64,000 nt of DNA from Afipia sp. P52-10 (GCF_000516555.1 NZ_AZSJ01000003.1:317958-381957); one strand, 5' to 3'. Shown: positions 35,274 to 48,700, numbered from the stretch's first letter. Translations and numbers: made by a program. Notes: generated by a model not told the origin, from the sequence alone.

Positions 35274-38200
35274 TTACGGATGCGGTTGCGCATCGGCCGT
35301 GTTCGCTCGACCGGTGTCCGCCTGAATGCTCTCCGCCTCGGCACGCCGTCCCGAGACCAACCGATAGAACAACGGGATGAAGAACACCGCGAGAAATGTA
35401 GCCGCCAGCATGCCACCGATAACGCCTGTACCAATCGAGTGGCGGCTGGCGGCACCTGCGCCCGAGGAGATCGCCAACGGCACGCAACCAAGAATAAAGG
35501 CCAACGACGTCATGACGATCGGGCGAAAGCGCAGCTTTGCGGCCTCGATGGCTGCGTCCACGACATTCAGCCCCTCGCGCCGCTTCATCGCCGCGAACTC
35601 GACGATCAGAATCGCGTTCTTCGACGCAAGGCCGATCAGCGTGACGAGACCGATCTGGAAATACACGTCGTTGCTGAGGCCGCGCAGCCAGATTGCAATG
35701 AGCGCACCGAACAACGCGAATGGCACGGCCATGACCACGGCAATCGGCAGCGACCAGCGCTCGTATTGCGCGGCCAGGATAAGAAACACCATGATCAAGC
35801 CGAACAGGATCGCCTGGTTTCCGGCGCCACCGGTGGCGATTTCCTGGAATGCCTGACCGGACCAGGCGATCTGATAGCCTTCGGGGAGAGCTTCGCGTGC
35901 GGCCGCGCGCATGGCTTCAATCGCTTGCCCCGACGAATAGCCCGGCGCCGGATTGCCCATCACCTTCGCCGCAGCAAACGCATTGAAGCGATCGATCTGA
36001 TCCGGCCCGACAATACGCTCCACCGTCAGAAGCGCGTCGATGGGAATCATCGCGCCTCCAGCCGACTTCACGAAGACCTGCTTCAGATCGTCCGGCCGTT
36101 CGCGGAAATTCGCTTCCGCCGACAGGTTGACCTGGAAATTCCGGCCGAACAGGGTGAAATCGTTGACGTAAAGGCTTCCGAATGTGCTCTGCATCGTTTC
36201 GAAGATCGCCGAGATCGGGACATTGAGCGCCTTGACCTTGTCGCGGTCGATCCGAACCTTGTATTGCGGCACGTTGCCGACCATCGTGGTGCGAACTCCT
36301 TCGAGTTCGGGTCGCTTGGCGGCGGCCGCCACCAGCGCATCGGTCGCCTCCATCAGCTTCTGAATGCCCGCGCCGGACCGATCCTGCACAAACCCCTCAA
36401 AGCCGCCGGTGTTGCTCATGCCCATGATCGGCGGCGGCGTGAAGGCAAGCACTATTGCCTCCTGAATCGACGAGTTCGAGATCATGATCGAGCGTGCGAT
36501 ATCGGCAGCACTCTCGCCTGCGGCGGTCCGCTCGCTCCAATCCTTGAGCTGGACGAAGGAAGCGCCCGCGCTCGGCTTTTGCGCGCTGGCCAGGAGATCG
36601 AATCCCGAAAAGCTGATGACGTCCGCGACCTGCGGTCGGCTCAGGATGTCCCGGTTGACGGCTGCCATGACCTCCTGCGTGCGTGTCAGCGATGCGGCCG
36701 GCGGCAGCATCGCTGCTACGAATACACTGCCCTGATCCTCCTCCGGAACGAGCGAGCCGGGAATTCGCATGAACAGGTATCCCGTGACCGCGATCATCAC
36801 GGCGAACAACATCATTCCCAAGGCCGCGCGGCGCAGCAGAAATCGCACACCGGTTGTGTAGCCCGATGTCGCCCGGTCGAACATGCGGTTGAACCAGCGG
36901 AACGGCGCCCACGGCTCGCTGTGGCCTGGCTTGAGGATCAGTGCGCACAGCGCAGGGCTTAGCGTCAGCGCCACGATGCCCGAAATCGTCACCGATACCG
37001 CGATCGTAACGGCGAACTGCCGGTACATCTCACCGGCAAGGCCGCCCATGAAAGCGACCGGTACGAACACCGCACAAAGCACCAGCACGATCGCAATCAC
37101 CGGACCGGAGACCTCCTGCATGGCCTTGGTGGCAGCCTCGCGCGGCGACAGATGCTCGGTCGTCATGATACGCTCCACGTTTTCGAGCACGACGATCGCA
37201 TCGTCGACGACGATGCCGATGGCCAGCACCAGACCGAACAATGTGAGCAGGTTGATCGAGAACCCGAGCGCGTACATGCCTGCGAATGTGCCGATAATCG
37301 ACACGGGCACCGCGAGGACCGGAATCAGAGTGGCCCGCCAATTCTGCAGGAAGATAAACACCACGATAATCACGAGCACCATCGCTTCCGCGAAGGTCTT
37401 GATCACCTCATGGATCGACACCTGGACGAACTTTGTGGTGTCGAACGGGATGCTGTGCGAGATTCCTTGCGGGAAGTTGAGCTTCATCTCATCCATACGC
37501 GCGCGGACCGCATCGAGCGTTCCAAGCGCATTGGCCCCCGGCTGCAGATAGATGCCGATCGGTACGGTCGGCGTGTCGTTATGACTGGCGATGAAGGCAT
37601 AGTTCTGCGCCCCGAGCTCGATCCTCGCCACGTCGCGCAGGCGCAGTGCCGCGGCATTAACGTCAGCGCGAATGATGATGTCCTCGAAGGCCTTGGCGTC
37701 CGGCAGCCGCCCCTCCGTATTCACCGAATAGGTGAATGCCAGATCGTTCTTGGTCGGCTCTTCGCCGAAGCGGCCTGCAGCGAACTGCGCATTCTGCTCG
37801 CGAATGGCTGTCGCCACATCGCTAGGGGTTAGATTGTATTGCGCAAGTTTGTCTGGCCGCAGCCAGACGCGCATTGAGTAGTTCTTGGCACCGAATAGCG
37901 ACGCGTCGCCGACGCCCGGAATGCGCTTCAATTCGTCGATCACGTTCAACAGCGCGTAGTTGCTGAGATAGATCGCGTCATAGCGCGGGTCGCTCGACGA
38001 CATCGTCACCAGAGCGAGAATCGAGCTCGACTGCTTGTTGACGATCAGGCCCTGGCGAGTGACCTCCGCCGGCAACGTGGAGACAGCGCGCTGAACCCGG
38101 TTGTTGACGTTGATCGTCGCCTGATCCGGGTTGGTGCCGATCTGGAACGTCACCGTCAGGCGCATCGTGCCCGAGCTGGAATTGGTCGATTGCATGTAGA

Positions 38201-38432
38201 GCATGTTCTCGACGCCGTTGATCTGCTGCTCCAAGGGAGCAGCCACCGTCTGTGCGACGGTCTCCGCGCTCGCGCCTGGATAGGTGGCCTGAACGACGAC
38301 CTGAGGTGGGACGATCTGCGGATACTGCTCGATCGGCAGTGCTCGCATGGCGACAAGGCCGGCGAGGAGGAAGACGATCGAGATGACCGCGGCAAATACG
38401 GGCCGCTCGATGAACGGATTCGCCTTCATCAT
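35274..38432 (-). CDS. RND multidrug efflux permease (HAE1 family, AcrB/MexB type)
   Basis: 1052 residues, the normal length. The opening [32 protein letters not shown], the paired aspartates of span 4 ([18 protein letters not shown]), the GXGXVG-like [15 protein letters not shown] porter segment region and the conserved lysine of span 10 ([13 protein letters not shown]) mark a proton-driven drug pump. It forms a tripartite complex with the adaptor at 38429 and an outer-membrane channel that is not in this window. Its start overlaps the adaptor stop by ATGA. Confidence 0.95.
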   Translation of the reverse strand: MMKANPFIERPVFAAVISIVFLLAGLVAMRALPIEQYPQIVPPQVVVQATYPGASAETVAQTVAAPLEQQINGVENMLYMQSTNSSSGTMRLTVTFQIGTNPDQATINVNNRVQRAVSTLPAEVTRQGLIVNKQSSSILALVTMSSSDPRYDAIYLSNYALLNVIDELKRIPGVGDASLFGAKNYSMRVWLRPDKLAQYNLTPSDVATAIREQNAQFAAGRFGEEPTKNDLAFTYSVNTEGRLPDAKAFEDIIIRADVNAAALRLRDVARIELGAQNYAFIASHNDTPTVPIGIYLQPGANALGTLDAVRARMDEMKLNFPQGISHSIPFDTTKFVQVSIHEVIKTFAEAMVLVIIVVFIFLQNWRATLIPVLAVPVSIIGTFAGMYALGFSINLLTLFGLVLAIGIVVDDAIVVLENVERIMTTEHLSPREAATKAMQEVSGPVIAIVLVLCAVFVPVAFMGGLAGEMYRQFAVTIAVSVTISGIVALTLSPALCALILKPGHSEPWAPFRWFNRMFDRATSGYTTGVRFLLRRAALGMMLFAVMIAVTGYLFMRIPGSLVPEEDQGSVFVAAMLPPAASLTRTQEVMAAVNRDILSRPQVADVISFSGFDLLASAQKPSAGASFVQLKDWSERTAAGESAADIARSIMISNSSIQEAIVLAFTPPPIMGMSNTGGFEGFVQDRSGAGIQKLMEATDALVAAAAKRPELEGVRTTMVGNVPQYKVRIDRDKVKALNVPISAIFETMQSTFGSLYVNDFTLFGRNFQVNLSAEANFRERPDDLKQVFVKSAGGAMIPIDALLTVERIVGPDQIDRFNAFAAAKVMGNPAPGYSSGQAIEAMRAAAREALPEGYQIAWSGQAFQEIATGGAGNQAILFGLIMVFLILAAQYERWSLPIAVVMAVPFALFGALIAIWLRGLSNDVYFQIGLVTLIGLASKNAILIVEFAAMKRREGLNVVDAAIEAAKLRFRPIVMTSLAFILGCVPLAISSGAGAASRHSIGTGVIGGMLAATFLAVFFIPLFYRLVSGRRAEAESIQADTGRANTADAQPHP

Positions 38433-39595
38433 CGCCGGACCGTCCCAGTAGCCTTGGTCTCAGCCGTCGCAACCGACACAGGCGAGCCCGGCCGGACCTT
38501 GATGACGCCCACGGTGACGATGCGATCGCCACCCTTCAGCCCCTTCTCGACAATCCAGCCGTCATCCACTTCCCGGCCGATCGTCACCGGGCGAACCAAA
38601 GCCTTGTTCTCTGCATCGACGGTATAGACGAATTGTCCCTGCGGTCCCTGCATGACGGCAGCCTGCGGCACCACAACGGTTTCGTTACGGATCACACCTT
38701 CGATCGACACGCGGACGAACTCACCGGGACGAAGCCGCGTTTCGGGATTGGGAACGATGGCGCGGGCGCGCACCGTGCCAGTTTGCAGATCGATGGAACT
38801 GTCGGTGAAATCGACGTATCCGATGCGCTCGTACTTCGTCCCGTCACCGAAGCTGATCCGCGCCTGCAGCTTGCCGCTGGCAGGGCCCTTGCCCTGCCCG
38901 CTTTCGAGCAATCGGCGAATCTCGTTGGCTTCGGAATCGGCGAACGAAAAGTTGACGTAGACCGGATCGAGCTGGCTGATGCGGGTCAGCAAGCTGTCGC
39001 TACCGCTCGTCCCGACGAGGCTCCCTTCCGGGAGCATGCGAACGGACGTGACACCGGAAATCGGTGCGCGGATCGTCGTATAGCCCAGATTGATCTCCGC
39101 AGTACGGACCTGCGCTTCGGCGCCAGCGAGGCTCGCCTTCGCCAGCGCATGGGCCGCCACCGCGTCATCGCGCGCCTTCTCGCTCCCCGTCTGGCGTTCG
39201 AAAAGCGTGGTGGCGCGGGCAGCATCGCGTTCTGTGCGCGCGACCTGCGCTTGCGCCTCCATCAGTTGGGCGCGTGCGCGCGCGAGTTCCGCCTCGAACG
39301 GAGCCGGATCGATCCGGAAAAGAACATCGCCGGCCTTGACCGTCGAGCCCTCGACGAAGGATTTTTCGATGAGGATGCCCGAGACGCGTGCGCGAATCTC
39401 GACTTCCCTGAATGCGGCGATCCGGCCTGCATAATCATAACGGAGGGGGACCGGCTTGGCCTCAACCGCAACGACCGTGACGCTCGGCGGCGGTGGCGCC
39501 GATGCCTTGCTTGCCTGGTCGCCGCAGCCTGCCAGTACACCCGCTACGACAGCGATCATCGCAGCCGCGAAGAAAATTCGAGCCGTTCTCGTCAC
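38429..39595 (-). CDS. RND efflux periplasmic adaptor (MFP, AcrA/MexA type) lipoprotein
   Basis: About 388 residues from GTG 39595. A lipoprotein signal ends in LAGCGD, so Cys is the probable lipid anchor to the inner membrane. The biotinyl-lipoyl half ([42 protein letters not shown]), a hairpin coiled coil and the second lipoyl half ([15 protein letters not shown]) follow. GTG 39595 has AGAAGG upstream; the longer start at 39658 falls inside the operator palindrome and is less likely. It is the first gene of the pump operon. Confidence 0.92.
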   Translation of the reverse strand: MTRTARIFFAAAMIAVVAGVLAGCGDQASKASAPPPPSVTVVAVEAKPVPLRYDYAGRIAAFREVEIRARVSGILIEKSFVEGSTVKAGDVLFRIDPAPFEAELARARAQLMEAQAQVARTERDAARATTLFERQTGSEKARDDAVAAHALAKASLAGAEAQVRTAEINLGYTTIRAPISGVTSVRMLPEGSLVGTSGSDSLLTRISQLDPVYVNFSFADSEANEIRRLLESGQGKGPASGKLQARISFGDGTKYERIGYVDFTDSSIDLQTGTVRARAIVPNPETRLRPGEFVRVSIEGVIRNETVVVPQAAVMQGPQGQFVYTVDAENKALVRPVTIGREVDDGWIVEKGLKGGDRIVTVGVIKVRPGSPVSVATAETKATGTVRR

Positions 39596-39643
39596 TTCAC
39601 ACACCTTCTGGTGGAAGGTCTTCCTATTCGGAAGCTCTTTTGC

Positions 39644-39667
39644 TATATATACGTTCACGTATGTATC
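39644..39667. promoter_or_regulatory. Candidate AcrR-type operator between pump and regulator
   Basis: TATATATACG-TTCA-CGTATGTATC, 8 of 10 bases palindromic, lies between the divergent adaptor and TetR genes. It resembles AcrR/TtgR operators, which also contain TACATAC/GTATGTA arms, and covers the probable promoters. Confidence 0.6.
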
Positions 39668-39686
39668 TTAAATTAATGGCAAGACC

Positions 39687-40304
39687 ATGGCGCGAAAGAC
39701 CAAGGCCGAGGCAGAAGAGACGCGGCTTGCAATCCTGGACGCGGCCGAAGTGATGTTCTTCGAGCACGGCGTCGCACAGACATCCCTGCAGCAAGTGGCT
39801 GATGCCGCAGGGGTTACGCGCGGGGCCGTCTATTTTCACTTCAAGGACAAGGTGGATCTCTTCAAGGCGCTGCACGAGCGCGCCCGTTTGCCGCAGGAGG
39901 ATATCGTCGAGCAGGCCGCCGTCGACGGGCATCCCGATCCGCTGGGGTTCATCGAACAAATCTCGCTGGACTGCCTGAAGATCCTGGCGACCGACATCCG
40001 CCGCCAGCGCATTTCCGCGATCCTGCTCTTCCGCTGCGAGTATGTGGGAGAAATGGCCGATGCGCTCAAACGTCAGCACGATGCTGACAAGCTGATGCGC
40101 GCGAACCTACTGCGCATGTTCGCGATGGCGCACAAGGACAACTCTCTCGCAGCAGGCTGGACGGCAGCGACTGCGGCAAAGACCTTCGACGCAATGATAC
40201 GCGGCCTATGGGCCGATTGGCTCCGCTTTGGCCAGTCCTTCGATCTGATGACTGAAGGCACGGAATGCATCACCGCGCTGTTTCGGACATTCCGAGCTCA
40301 CTGA
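39687..40304 (+). CDS. TetR-family efflux repressor (AcrR/TtgR type)
   Basis: 205 residues. The helix-turn-helix is TSLQQVADAAGVTRGAVYFHFKDKVDLFKAL, the exact style of AcrR/TtgR. The opening MARKTKAEAEETRLAILDAAE is also typical. It is divergent from the RND operon with the operator between them, so it probably represses the pump until a drug binds the C-terminal domain. Confidence 0.93.
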   Translation: MARKTKAEAEETRLAILDAAEVMFFEHGVAQTSLQQVADAAGVTRGAVYFHFKDKVDLFKALHERARLPQEDIVEQAAVDGHPDPLGFIEQISLDCLKILATDIRRQRISAILLFRCEYVGEMADALKRQHDADKLMRANLLRMFAMAHKDNSLAAGWTAATAAKTFDAMIRGLWADWLRFGQSFDLMTEGTECITALFRTFRAH

Positions 40305-40326
40305 CGACACATCCCAGCAGCGGCGG

Positions 40327-40356
40327 GTGGGGCACGTGGCGTTCGTGGCGCCCCAC
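40327..40356. terminator. Hairpin between convergent TetR and adhesin genes
   Basis: GTGGGGC and GCCCCAC form a 7-bp stem with a 16-nt loop. There is no T-run, so any terminator role is tentative. Confidence 0.3.
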
Positions 40357-40401
40357 TGCATGCGTCTCGCAGGCAAGCGACCTAGACCATCACCGCACCT
40401 C

Positions 40402-41982
40402 TTACGGAATGACGACCGTGAGATAGCCCGCCGGGCGGAAGTCCTGGAGCATTGTCACAACGCCGGCGGTCAGATCATCAAGTCCGACCACCCGCATGGC
40501 TTCGGCGTCCGTCAAAGCAACCCACGCACGCGTCCGCAGATTGAAAACACGGGTGACACCACCGATCGCCCCGCTTTCGCTATCATAGCCGAGCATCACC
40601 TGTTTACCCGTGGCCGGGTCATTGGCGACGATCCCTCTGCCATCGTCTGACAACCTGAGCGCCAACATCCAGGCCCGCGTGCCATGCTGATCCGGCGCGC
40701 TAGCGAGCATGACCGGGGCGCTTTGCAGACGTTCGCCGACCGCGACCGCCGCCGTCGGGTTCAGGGCATCGGCAACTGCAGGGTCAACCGGTTTGCCGGC
40801 GCCGTCGGCGAACATCACGCGCCCTGCAAGCGGCGCGGCATCAACCTGACTAGCCTTATCGACCTCGGACGCGTTCCAGAATGTATCGATGAAGATCGCA
40901 CGGTCCGTCTCTCGTGCAACCGCTCGGGCGATCATCGTCAGGACAGCAGCCTGTCCTGCCCTCGCTTCGAAACCGGGAAGCACACCGGCCGCGTATTCGC
41001 GCGGATCATATTGGCTGATCGGCGCGAACACCAGACCATGTGCCGCACCGGCAACGGGCGCGTCCCCATGGGGAACGGCATCGATGCTGGCAGTCACAGT
41101 CGGGGCAGGCTCGGTGGCCTCTTCGCGGCGGTGCGAATGCTCGCCACTGCCATTCGTGTCGATGCTCACCGGCAGCGCGGGATTCAGTTGGAACGAGATA
41201 GAGGTCTGGCCGCCCGTCACCGCGTCGGGTCGACCGACGCGACCGGTTGCAGGTGGCGAGAACTGGCTCGACGGATCGGACGGCAGCGCCTTGATCTCCA
41301 GAGACGAGCCGACGAAGGACAACGCGTAATTCGGCGACAGCGCAAGCGTGCCTTGGCCGATCGCGTAGACGCCGATGGCGCTGCCGGGCTGCCGCGCCAG
41401 CGCGCCGGAGAAGGCATCTCCGTTGAAGAGCTGTCCCGACGTGATGCGGTAGGTGAACGCGGGATCGATCTCGCTGAACAGACGGCTTTGTGTGTCTGCC
41501 GTAACAGCGATCGGCGCCGGCTTCACCGTCCAGAGGCCGGTGTTGAGCGACGCAACGTGATAATTCGGGTTGCTCAGCACCCCCTGCACGCTGAGCGTAT
41601 AGGGACCGCCGGCAACGCCGGTGGTCGCGGTGACGCCGAAGCTGTTGAACAGCCCCGTGAGCGCATCGACGCCCTCGCCGTTCTGCAGACCGCTCGCCGA
41701 GAGGCCGGGATTACCCGGCGAGGCGCCATAGACCGATGTCCCTCCGTTCGCCGTCACCGCCACCGGCGCCGGCGTCACCGTCCAGGCGCCAGTATTGAGC
41801 AAGGCGATCTGATAATTTGGATTGCTCAGCGTCCCCTGAACGCTCAGCGTATAGGACCCACCGGCGACGCCGGTGGTCGCGATGATGCCGAAGCTGTTGA
41901 ATAGCCCCGTGAGCGCATTGACGCCCTCGCCGTTCTGCAGCCCGCTTGCCGACAGGCCCGGATTTGCCCGGCGAGGCGCCAT
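40402..41982 (-). pseudogene. 3' part of the TpsA adhesin gene, out of frame after a one-base insertion
   Basis: This frame continues the adhesin after an extra T at 41963-41965, where the sister repeats have ATTGCCCGG. It encodes the end of one MBG-type repeat, one complete 84-residue repeat, a YDG/MBG-like domain (TADTQSRLFSEIDPAFTYRITSG) and about 250 residues of a C-terminal domain of unknown kind. If the insertion is real these residues are lost from the secreted protein; if it is a sequencing error this is simply the C-terminus of a single protein of about 3144 residues. Confidence 0.75.
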
Positions 41983-42772
41983 AGACCGATGTCCCGCCGT
42001 TCGCCGTCACTGCCACCGGTGCCGGCGTTACTGTCCAGAGGCCGGTGTTGAGCGAGGCGATCTGATAGTTTGGATTGCTCAGCGTCCCCTGAACGCTCAG
42101 CGTATACGGCCCACCGGCGACGCCGGTGGTCGCGATGATGCCGAAGCTGTTGAATAGCCCCGTGAGCGCATTGACGCCCTCGCCGTTCTGCAGGCCGCTC
42201 GCCGACAGGCCGGGATTGCCCGGCGAGGCGCCATAGACCGATGTCCCTCCGTTCGCCGTCACCGCCACCGGCGCCGGCGTCACCGTCCAGGCGCCAGTAT
42301 TGAGCGAGGCGATCTGATAATTCGGGTTGCTCAGCGCTCCCTGTACGCTCAACGTATACGGCCCGCCGGCAACACCGGTGGTCGCGGTGATGCCGAAGCT
42401 GTTGAATAGCCCCGTGAGCGCATCGACGCCCTCGCCGTTCTGCAGACCGCTCGCCGAAAGACCCGGATTGATCGGCGATGTACCGTAAACCGATGTCCCT
42501 CCGTTCGCCGTCACTGCCACCGGCGCCGGTGTGATCGTCCAGATGCCGGTGTTGAGCGACGCAACGTGATAATTCGGGTTGCTCAGCACCCCCTGCACGC
42601 TGAGCGTATAGGGACCGCCGGCAACGCCGGTGGTCGCCGTCATGCCGAAACTATTGGACAGCCCCGTGAGCGCATCGATGCTCTCGCCGTTCTGCAGACC
42701 GCTCGCCGAAAGCCCCGGATTGGTCGGCGATGAACCATAGACGGATGTTCCACCATTCGCCGTCACCACCAC
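41512..42772 (-). repeat. Five tandem 252-bp MBG-like repeats, one carrying a 1-bp insertion
   Basis: Five units of 84 codons beginning V(A/V)VTANGGTSVYG and ending T(P/K)PAP-type. DNA identity between neighbours is very high. The fourth unit in coding order is 253 bp because of an extra T at 41963-41965. Arrays this similar recombine readily and also assemble poorly. Confidence 0.9.
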
Positions 42773-45700
42773 ATTGGCAGGATTAATCGTCAGAGCCGTA
42801 GCATTGCCCGCATCCTGAGTGATCGTGTAGTTCGGCGACGCATTGGTAAAGCCGCCGGCGATCGCGTACCGGCCGACGCCGGTTCTGGTATCGACTGATG
42901 TCGACCAGACGTCGCCGCCGAACGTCTGGGCCGTCTCGTTGTTCCGGAAACCGGAAATCTGCCCGCCCAACGCCGGATTTGCCGCACCATATGTTCGCGA
43001 TACCGCACTCGCGGTGAACACCAGCGCCGCCGGGTTTATCGTCAAGTTGTCGTCGATATAAGTGATAGCGTAGTTCGCGTTGGTAGCATTGGTGATCGTA
43101 CCCTGGCCGATCGTATACGCCCCGACGCCAGTCGCGGCGGTGGCCCCGACGGTCAACGCGCCCGCGATCGCAATGCCAGCCCCGAGATTGGATGTGGTGT
43201 AGGTCAACGCCGGATTCGCCTCGCCATAGATGCGGCTCTTGTCATCCGCCGTCACCGTTACGGCTCGGCGATTGATCGTCAGCGCTGTCGCATTGCTCGT
43301 GGCCTGCTGGAAAATGTAATTGCCGAAGTTTGCACTCAAGCCGGAGCCGTTAATCCCATACTGGCCGATCGAACTCGTCGCCGTTGCCGGACTGTTGAAG
43401 GCAAGTGCCCCGGTGGTTGCGCTCGTTAGCGTATCGCCATTGACGAAACCGGTAACGGCGCCGGTGAACGGCGAATTGCTGTCACCGTAGGGTCGGCTCG
43501 TCGCATCCGCTGTGTAAGTCAGCGTTGCAGGGGTGATGTTGAGCGTGCCGCCGGCATAGGTGAGGATGTAGTTGCTGCTGGCGGCCAGCGATCCTTGGGT
43601 GATGCCGTAGGCACCGACGTTGCTGCCGGCGGTACGAGCCAGCGCTCCGGACATCTGGTCGTTGTTGACGAGATTGCCCGAGGTGATCTGATAGGTCAGC
43701 GTCGGATCGGCGTTGCCGTACACCTTGCTCTGGTTATTGGCCGTAACCGTAATCGCACGCTGCGCCACCGTACCGGTCGCATTCACGTAGACGAAACGAT
43801 AGTCCGAACCATCGAGACTGGTCGCGCGGCCGCAGCAGGCCGAGACCGAAAACGCGCTGCCGGCGGGCGTCGTCGAATTCGCATTCCACCCGTAGCCGAG
43901 ATCGCGAATAAGCGATACCGGAGCAGCGGCATCCCTGTCGCGCAAACTCGATACGCCGCTGTTGAAGACCGGCTGCGCATCGCCGTAGGTCATGCTCGCA
44001 CCGGCGAGATTGACGAAGAGGACGTGATCGAGGGCGTAGAGTCCAGGAAGGTGTGCAGTGGCAATACCACCGCCTTGCCCGACCTGGTTCGGCGGCGCCC
44101 AGATGGTCGCGAAATCGAAGCCCGCGTAGTTGGTCTCGATGTTGTCGAGATCATACATCTGCGCGATCGTGCGCGCCGTACCTTCGTGCCAACTGGACGC
44201 GATAATCTTCTCGCCGTTGTAATAGGACGCATACACCGAGCTGCCGGCCATCGGATTGTCGACGAGGCCGTGGGAATTGCCCATGCCGTTGCCGCCGGTG
44301 GCGTAGCTCGTTTCGATCCGGCCGTAGTTCGTCCCCGCAATCGCTCCGGTCGTGCTGATGCCGACATTGGTGGTGAGGCCGCCGAGCGTATAGCTGTCGG
44401 CGATCAGTGCATCGTTACCACCACTATCGCCGTTTCGTCCAACCAGCAGACCGTATGAAAAGAACGGCTTCGGATTACCGTCCCAGCTGTTGAACGAGAC
44501 AGTTGCGTTCGAATAGGACTGCCGGATGGTCCCCCAACCGCCGCCGTTCTGCGTGTCGTTGCCGACGTTGTAGCCGACGAGACCGCCGATGTTGTCGTAG
44601 CCGGCGGCGGTTCCGGCCGCATAGGTCGCGCTGATGGCGCCGACATTCGAGCCGGCGAGAATGCCGACGTTCATGTGTCCAACCACCGACGCGTTGGTGA
44701 TGCCGAGGTTGGTGATGGTGCTGGTGATGTTTGCAAAACCGAACAGACCGACGTTATCGCTGTAAGGCAGATTGATGCGCAGGCCGTCGATGACGTGACC
44801 ATCGCCATTGAATGTACCGAGGAAACGGTTGTTCGGATCGGCAATGCCGATCGGGCGCCAGCCGGCAGACCCGAACATGCCGGCATTGGTGAACTCGTTC
44901 GCACGGATATCGCTGACCATCCGGTAGTTACCCCAGAGGGTCTGGTTGTTCATGCCGATGTAGGCGAGCTGATGCGAGCTGCCGACCAGGAAGACATCCG
45001 TCGCGCCTAACGGCCGGAAGAACTCCGTTTGCAGGAACGGCCGCGAGGTGCCGATCGTCATCCAGGTGCTACCGAAATTCCAACCCGCGTACGACGCCGG
45101 GTTCAGCGCCTGCGCCGTCGTCAAACCGCCCGGCGCGGTAACCGTAACGACGCTCTGCACCCATGGGACGGTGAGACCGCTGCTCTCCATATCCCAATAA
45201 TTCGTTGCCAACGAACTGGTATAGCCCGCGTTCAATCCGAGGAAGCCGCCGCCACCGGTGCCGCTGCGCGTCGAACGTCCGCTCGACCAGTTGTCGTTGA
45301 TGCCGTTGGGGTTCGGCAGTTGCAGGATACCGATCAGGCCGCCCGACATGCTGCCGTACGTGTTGCCGGTCGCATAGGAATAGGTGATGCCGGCGTTTGC
45401 TCCACCGACGACGTCGCCCGCACCTGACGCGCCCTGCTGGCCGACGAGACCGCCGGCCATGCCGCCGCTGGTCGCTGTCACATTGCCGGTCGCGTAGGAT
45501 TGCGTGACATTGTTGAGATTGTAGCCGATCAAACCGCCGGCGCCAGTTTGCGAGTCCCAGACGGTCACGTTGCCGGTGGCAAAAGTCTGGCTGACGGTGC
45601 CGGCGTTGTAACCAATCAGCCCACCGGCCGGTGAGTTGGTTGCATTGATGTTGCCTGTCGCGAACGACGAGGCGACGTTGAGACCGAGCGTGTGCGCGGA

Positions 45701-48700
45701 GTACAGGCCATTCGAGCCGATCAGACCGCCGACGTAAGCTGCCCCTGTCACATTGCTGGTGGAATAGCTGTTCACCAGCGACCTGACACTACCCGTTGAA
45801 TTTGTACCGGTGTTGACGAGACCAACGAGGCCACCAACGAAATTGTTGCCCTGGACGGTGCCAGAACTCCACGACTTGTTGATGCCCTGATTGGTGGAGC
45901 CGACCAGACCACCGACATAGTCTCCCGTCCCCCTGACCGAGCCGCTGAAGGAAGCAATCGCCAAGGGCAGAGGCGAGCCCGAAAATTGCGAAACGCCTGA
46001 AAGCCCGCCGACGTAGCTCGCTCCCGAGACCACGCCCTGGGTGACGGACACCTGGCTCACACTTGCAAGGTTCTGCCCGGCGATCGTTCCGACATAATTG
46101 TGCCCGTAGATCGTCGGCATCAGAAAGGCGAGATTCGAGACGCCTCCGACCGAATTGATTTGCCTGAACAGCCCCACATAGTCGTTGGACGGTCGGTAAA
46201 TATTCAGGAACGAGATCGTGGTTGGGGTGCCGTTGCTCCACGCGTCGAATGAACCGGTCAGCGAGCCGGTGAAGGTGCCGAGCATACCGATCGGCACGAA
46301 GCCTGCGCCATTGTTCCAGGTCGCAGTACTGCTCGCGTCGATGTTGTTGATGATCCTGTAGTTCGCGCTCAACAGCGCAAGCGAACTGCCGGCGCCCTGC
46401 AGACCGTAGATATCCGTGAGGAGATAGGGATCGGAACTGGTGCCGGTCCCACCGGCGGTGCGGAGGAAAGCTCCGCTGCTAATCGCGAACTGATTCGCAG
46501 AGAGGCCATACGTCGTCGGCGACGTAACCATGCCGGCGCTGCCGACGACGAGACCATTCACGCTGAGCGAGCGATCGAGCAGGAAGTTGGTCGCGGTGCT
46601 GGTGATCTCGAGGCTGCGATAATCGTCGATCGAGTTCTTGACGGCCCCTGCATTGGTCAACGCGGTCGAAATCGTGTTGGCCATCGCCGAGAACGTCGTG
46701 TCCGACGTACGGGCGCGAACGTAGCCGCCCCAGATGTCGAATCCGGTGATCTGGCCGGTCCATGCCTGATCGTAACGCACGCCGCCGGCGTCACCGAGCG
46801 TGTTGACGATGACCTGATGCTGCCCGGCGGGTGGCTTGTTGATCAGCGTGTAGTAATAGCCATCGGAGCCTGACGAAGCCCAGGTCGAATAGCCATCGAC
46901 GTTCACCACGAGGCTCTGCGAACGATACGGCTGCGGACCGTTGTCGATGGCCGCATAGCCCGCAACGATCAACGGCGCGGTGGGAAAGATCGCCCGTTGG
47001 TAAGGATAGCTCACGTTCGGCAGGATCGCCCAGATGCCGGTCGAGAACCCCGATGGCAGGCTCGCCTGCAATTGGCCGCGCGACAGGCCCGTCGTCTGCA
47101 CGATGATGTTCGCACCGGGAATGCCGCTCGCCGGATTGCTCCACCAGCCGATGCCGCCGCCACCGAATGCGCCCGTATTCCAGTACGTATTGGAAACGAT
47201 GCCTGCGCGCAGCGAGCAGCTGTTGCTCATGCAGTTCGGGTTGAGCGTGCCGATGTTGCGGCCGATGACGCCGCCGTTGAACTGACCGCCACCGACGCCG
47301 CCCGCAGCGAAACTGTTGTAGATGTTGCCCCAGTTGTAGCCGACCAGCCCGCCGACGACACTGGTATTGATGCCGATGACGGTGCCGGTCGCAAAACTGT
47401 CGGCAATGTAGCCGATCCGGTTGAGCGACCCCGATGCGTCGTTATAGCCGACAAGACCGCCGACAGACCCCGTACCGTAGACCGATCCGGTCGCGTACGA
47501 TTGCGTGATCTGCGCGAGTGCTCCGTTGCCGATCGAATAGCCGTCGTTGTAGCCGACGAGACCGCCGGTGGTGCCGCCCGAGACCGGACCGGAGGCGTAG
47601 GACGCATCGATGATACGGCGATTGGTTCCGACGAGACCACCCGTATAGCCATTGCCGCCGAACACGGAGAGATTGGTGCTCGATCCCGTGATCGTGCCGT
47701 TGTTCAAGCCGACGAGACCGCCGGTCGGACCGCCACCACGAATGGTTCCGCCCGACAGGTTGATGTTGCTGATCGTGCCGCTGTTGCTGGCGAACAGACC
47801 GATGTTGCCCGAGGTCGGACGGTTGATGGTCGGATTCCAGATCGTATGACCCTGACCATTGAAATAGCCGGAGAAGGCGATCGGAGCGAAGCCCGCCCCG
47901 CCATTCCAGTTCGCCGTCGCGCTCGCGTCGATATCGCGGGTGAGGACATAATTTCCCGCCGACGGGATCGACTGCAGTTGATCCAGCGTGTTGACGAGGA
48001 AGTAGCTGCTGATGGTCGTGCCAGCGCCTGCGTTCGGACCGAAGTCTGTCGCCGCCGTGTAATTCGCCGGATTGTAGGTGATGGAAACACCGCCGGTCGC
48101 GGTAATCTTGGTTGCGGCACTGTCGAACCCGACAACGCCGACACCGGTCGCCGTGTTGTCGGCCCGCAGCGTGACGCTCGATCCCGCTCCGCCAGTGATG
48201 CTCGCGTTGATGCGAATGTCGCGATAGGAGGACAACGTCAGCGCGTTGGCGCTGGTCCAGCTGATCGCCGAATTGACGAAGATGTCGCCGTTGCCCGCGG
48301 TCTGAACGCCGGGACCGCTGGCGGTCGTGCTCGTCGTCAGCAGTGTGACGTTTGCAGTGGCGAGATTGCTGGCGATCGTCGCTGCGGCCGCAGCATCGAC
48401 GGTGAGATCGACCGGATCGATCAGCCACACGCCAGATTTGCCATGCGGAGCCGATGCATCGACACGAACGCCGGCGAAATCGACCGTATGCCCGGATGTT
48501 TCGACGATGCCGCCATTGCCGCCGAACGCGCCGCCGCGCGCGCTGAGCTGGCCCGTAGCCGCCGTATGCCCATCGGACCAGATCGTGATGCTGCCGCCGT
48601 TGCCGCTCTCCGTCGCGTCGGCGCGGATCGTCGTCGTGTGATCAATAGCGACCGACTGCGCGCGCTGGAAAGCGCCCTTGCCCAGCGCATCTCCGCCGAT

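Noticed and set aside
35280..36962. 560-residue plus-strand frame opposite the RND permease
   Set aside because: It is antisense to a full-length, clearly conserved pump gene, and its composition (His/Arg/Asp rich) is that of a GC-rich shadow frame.
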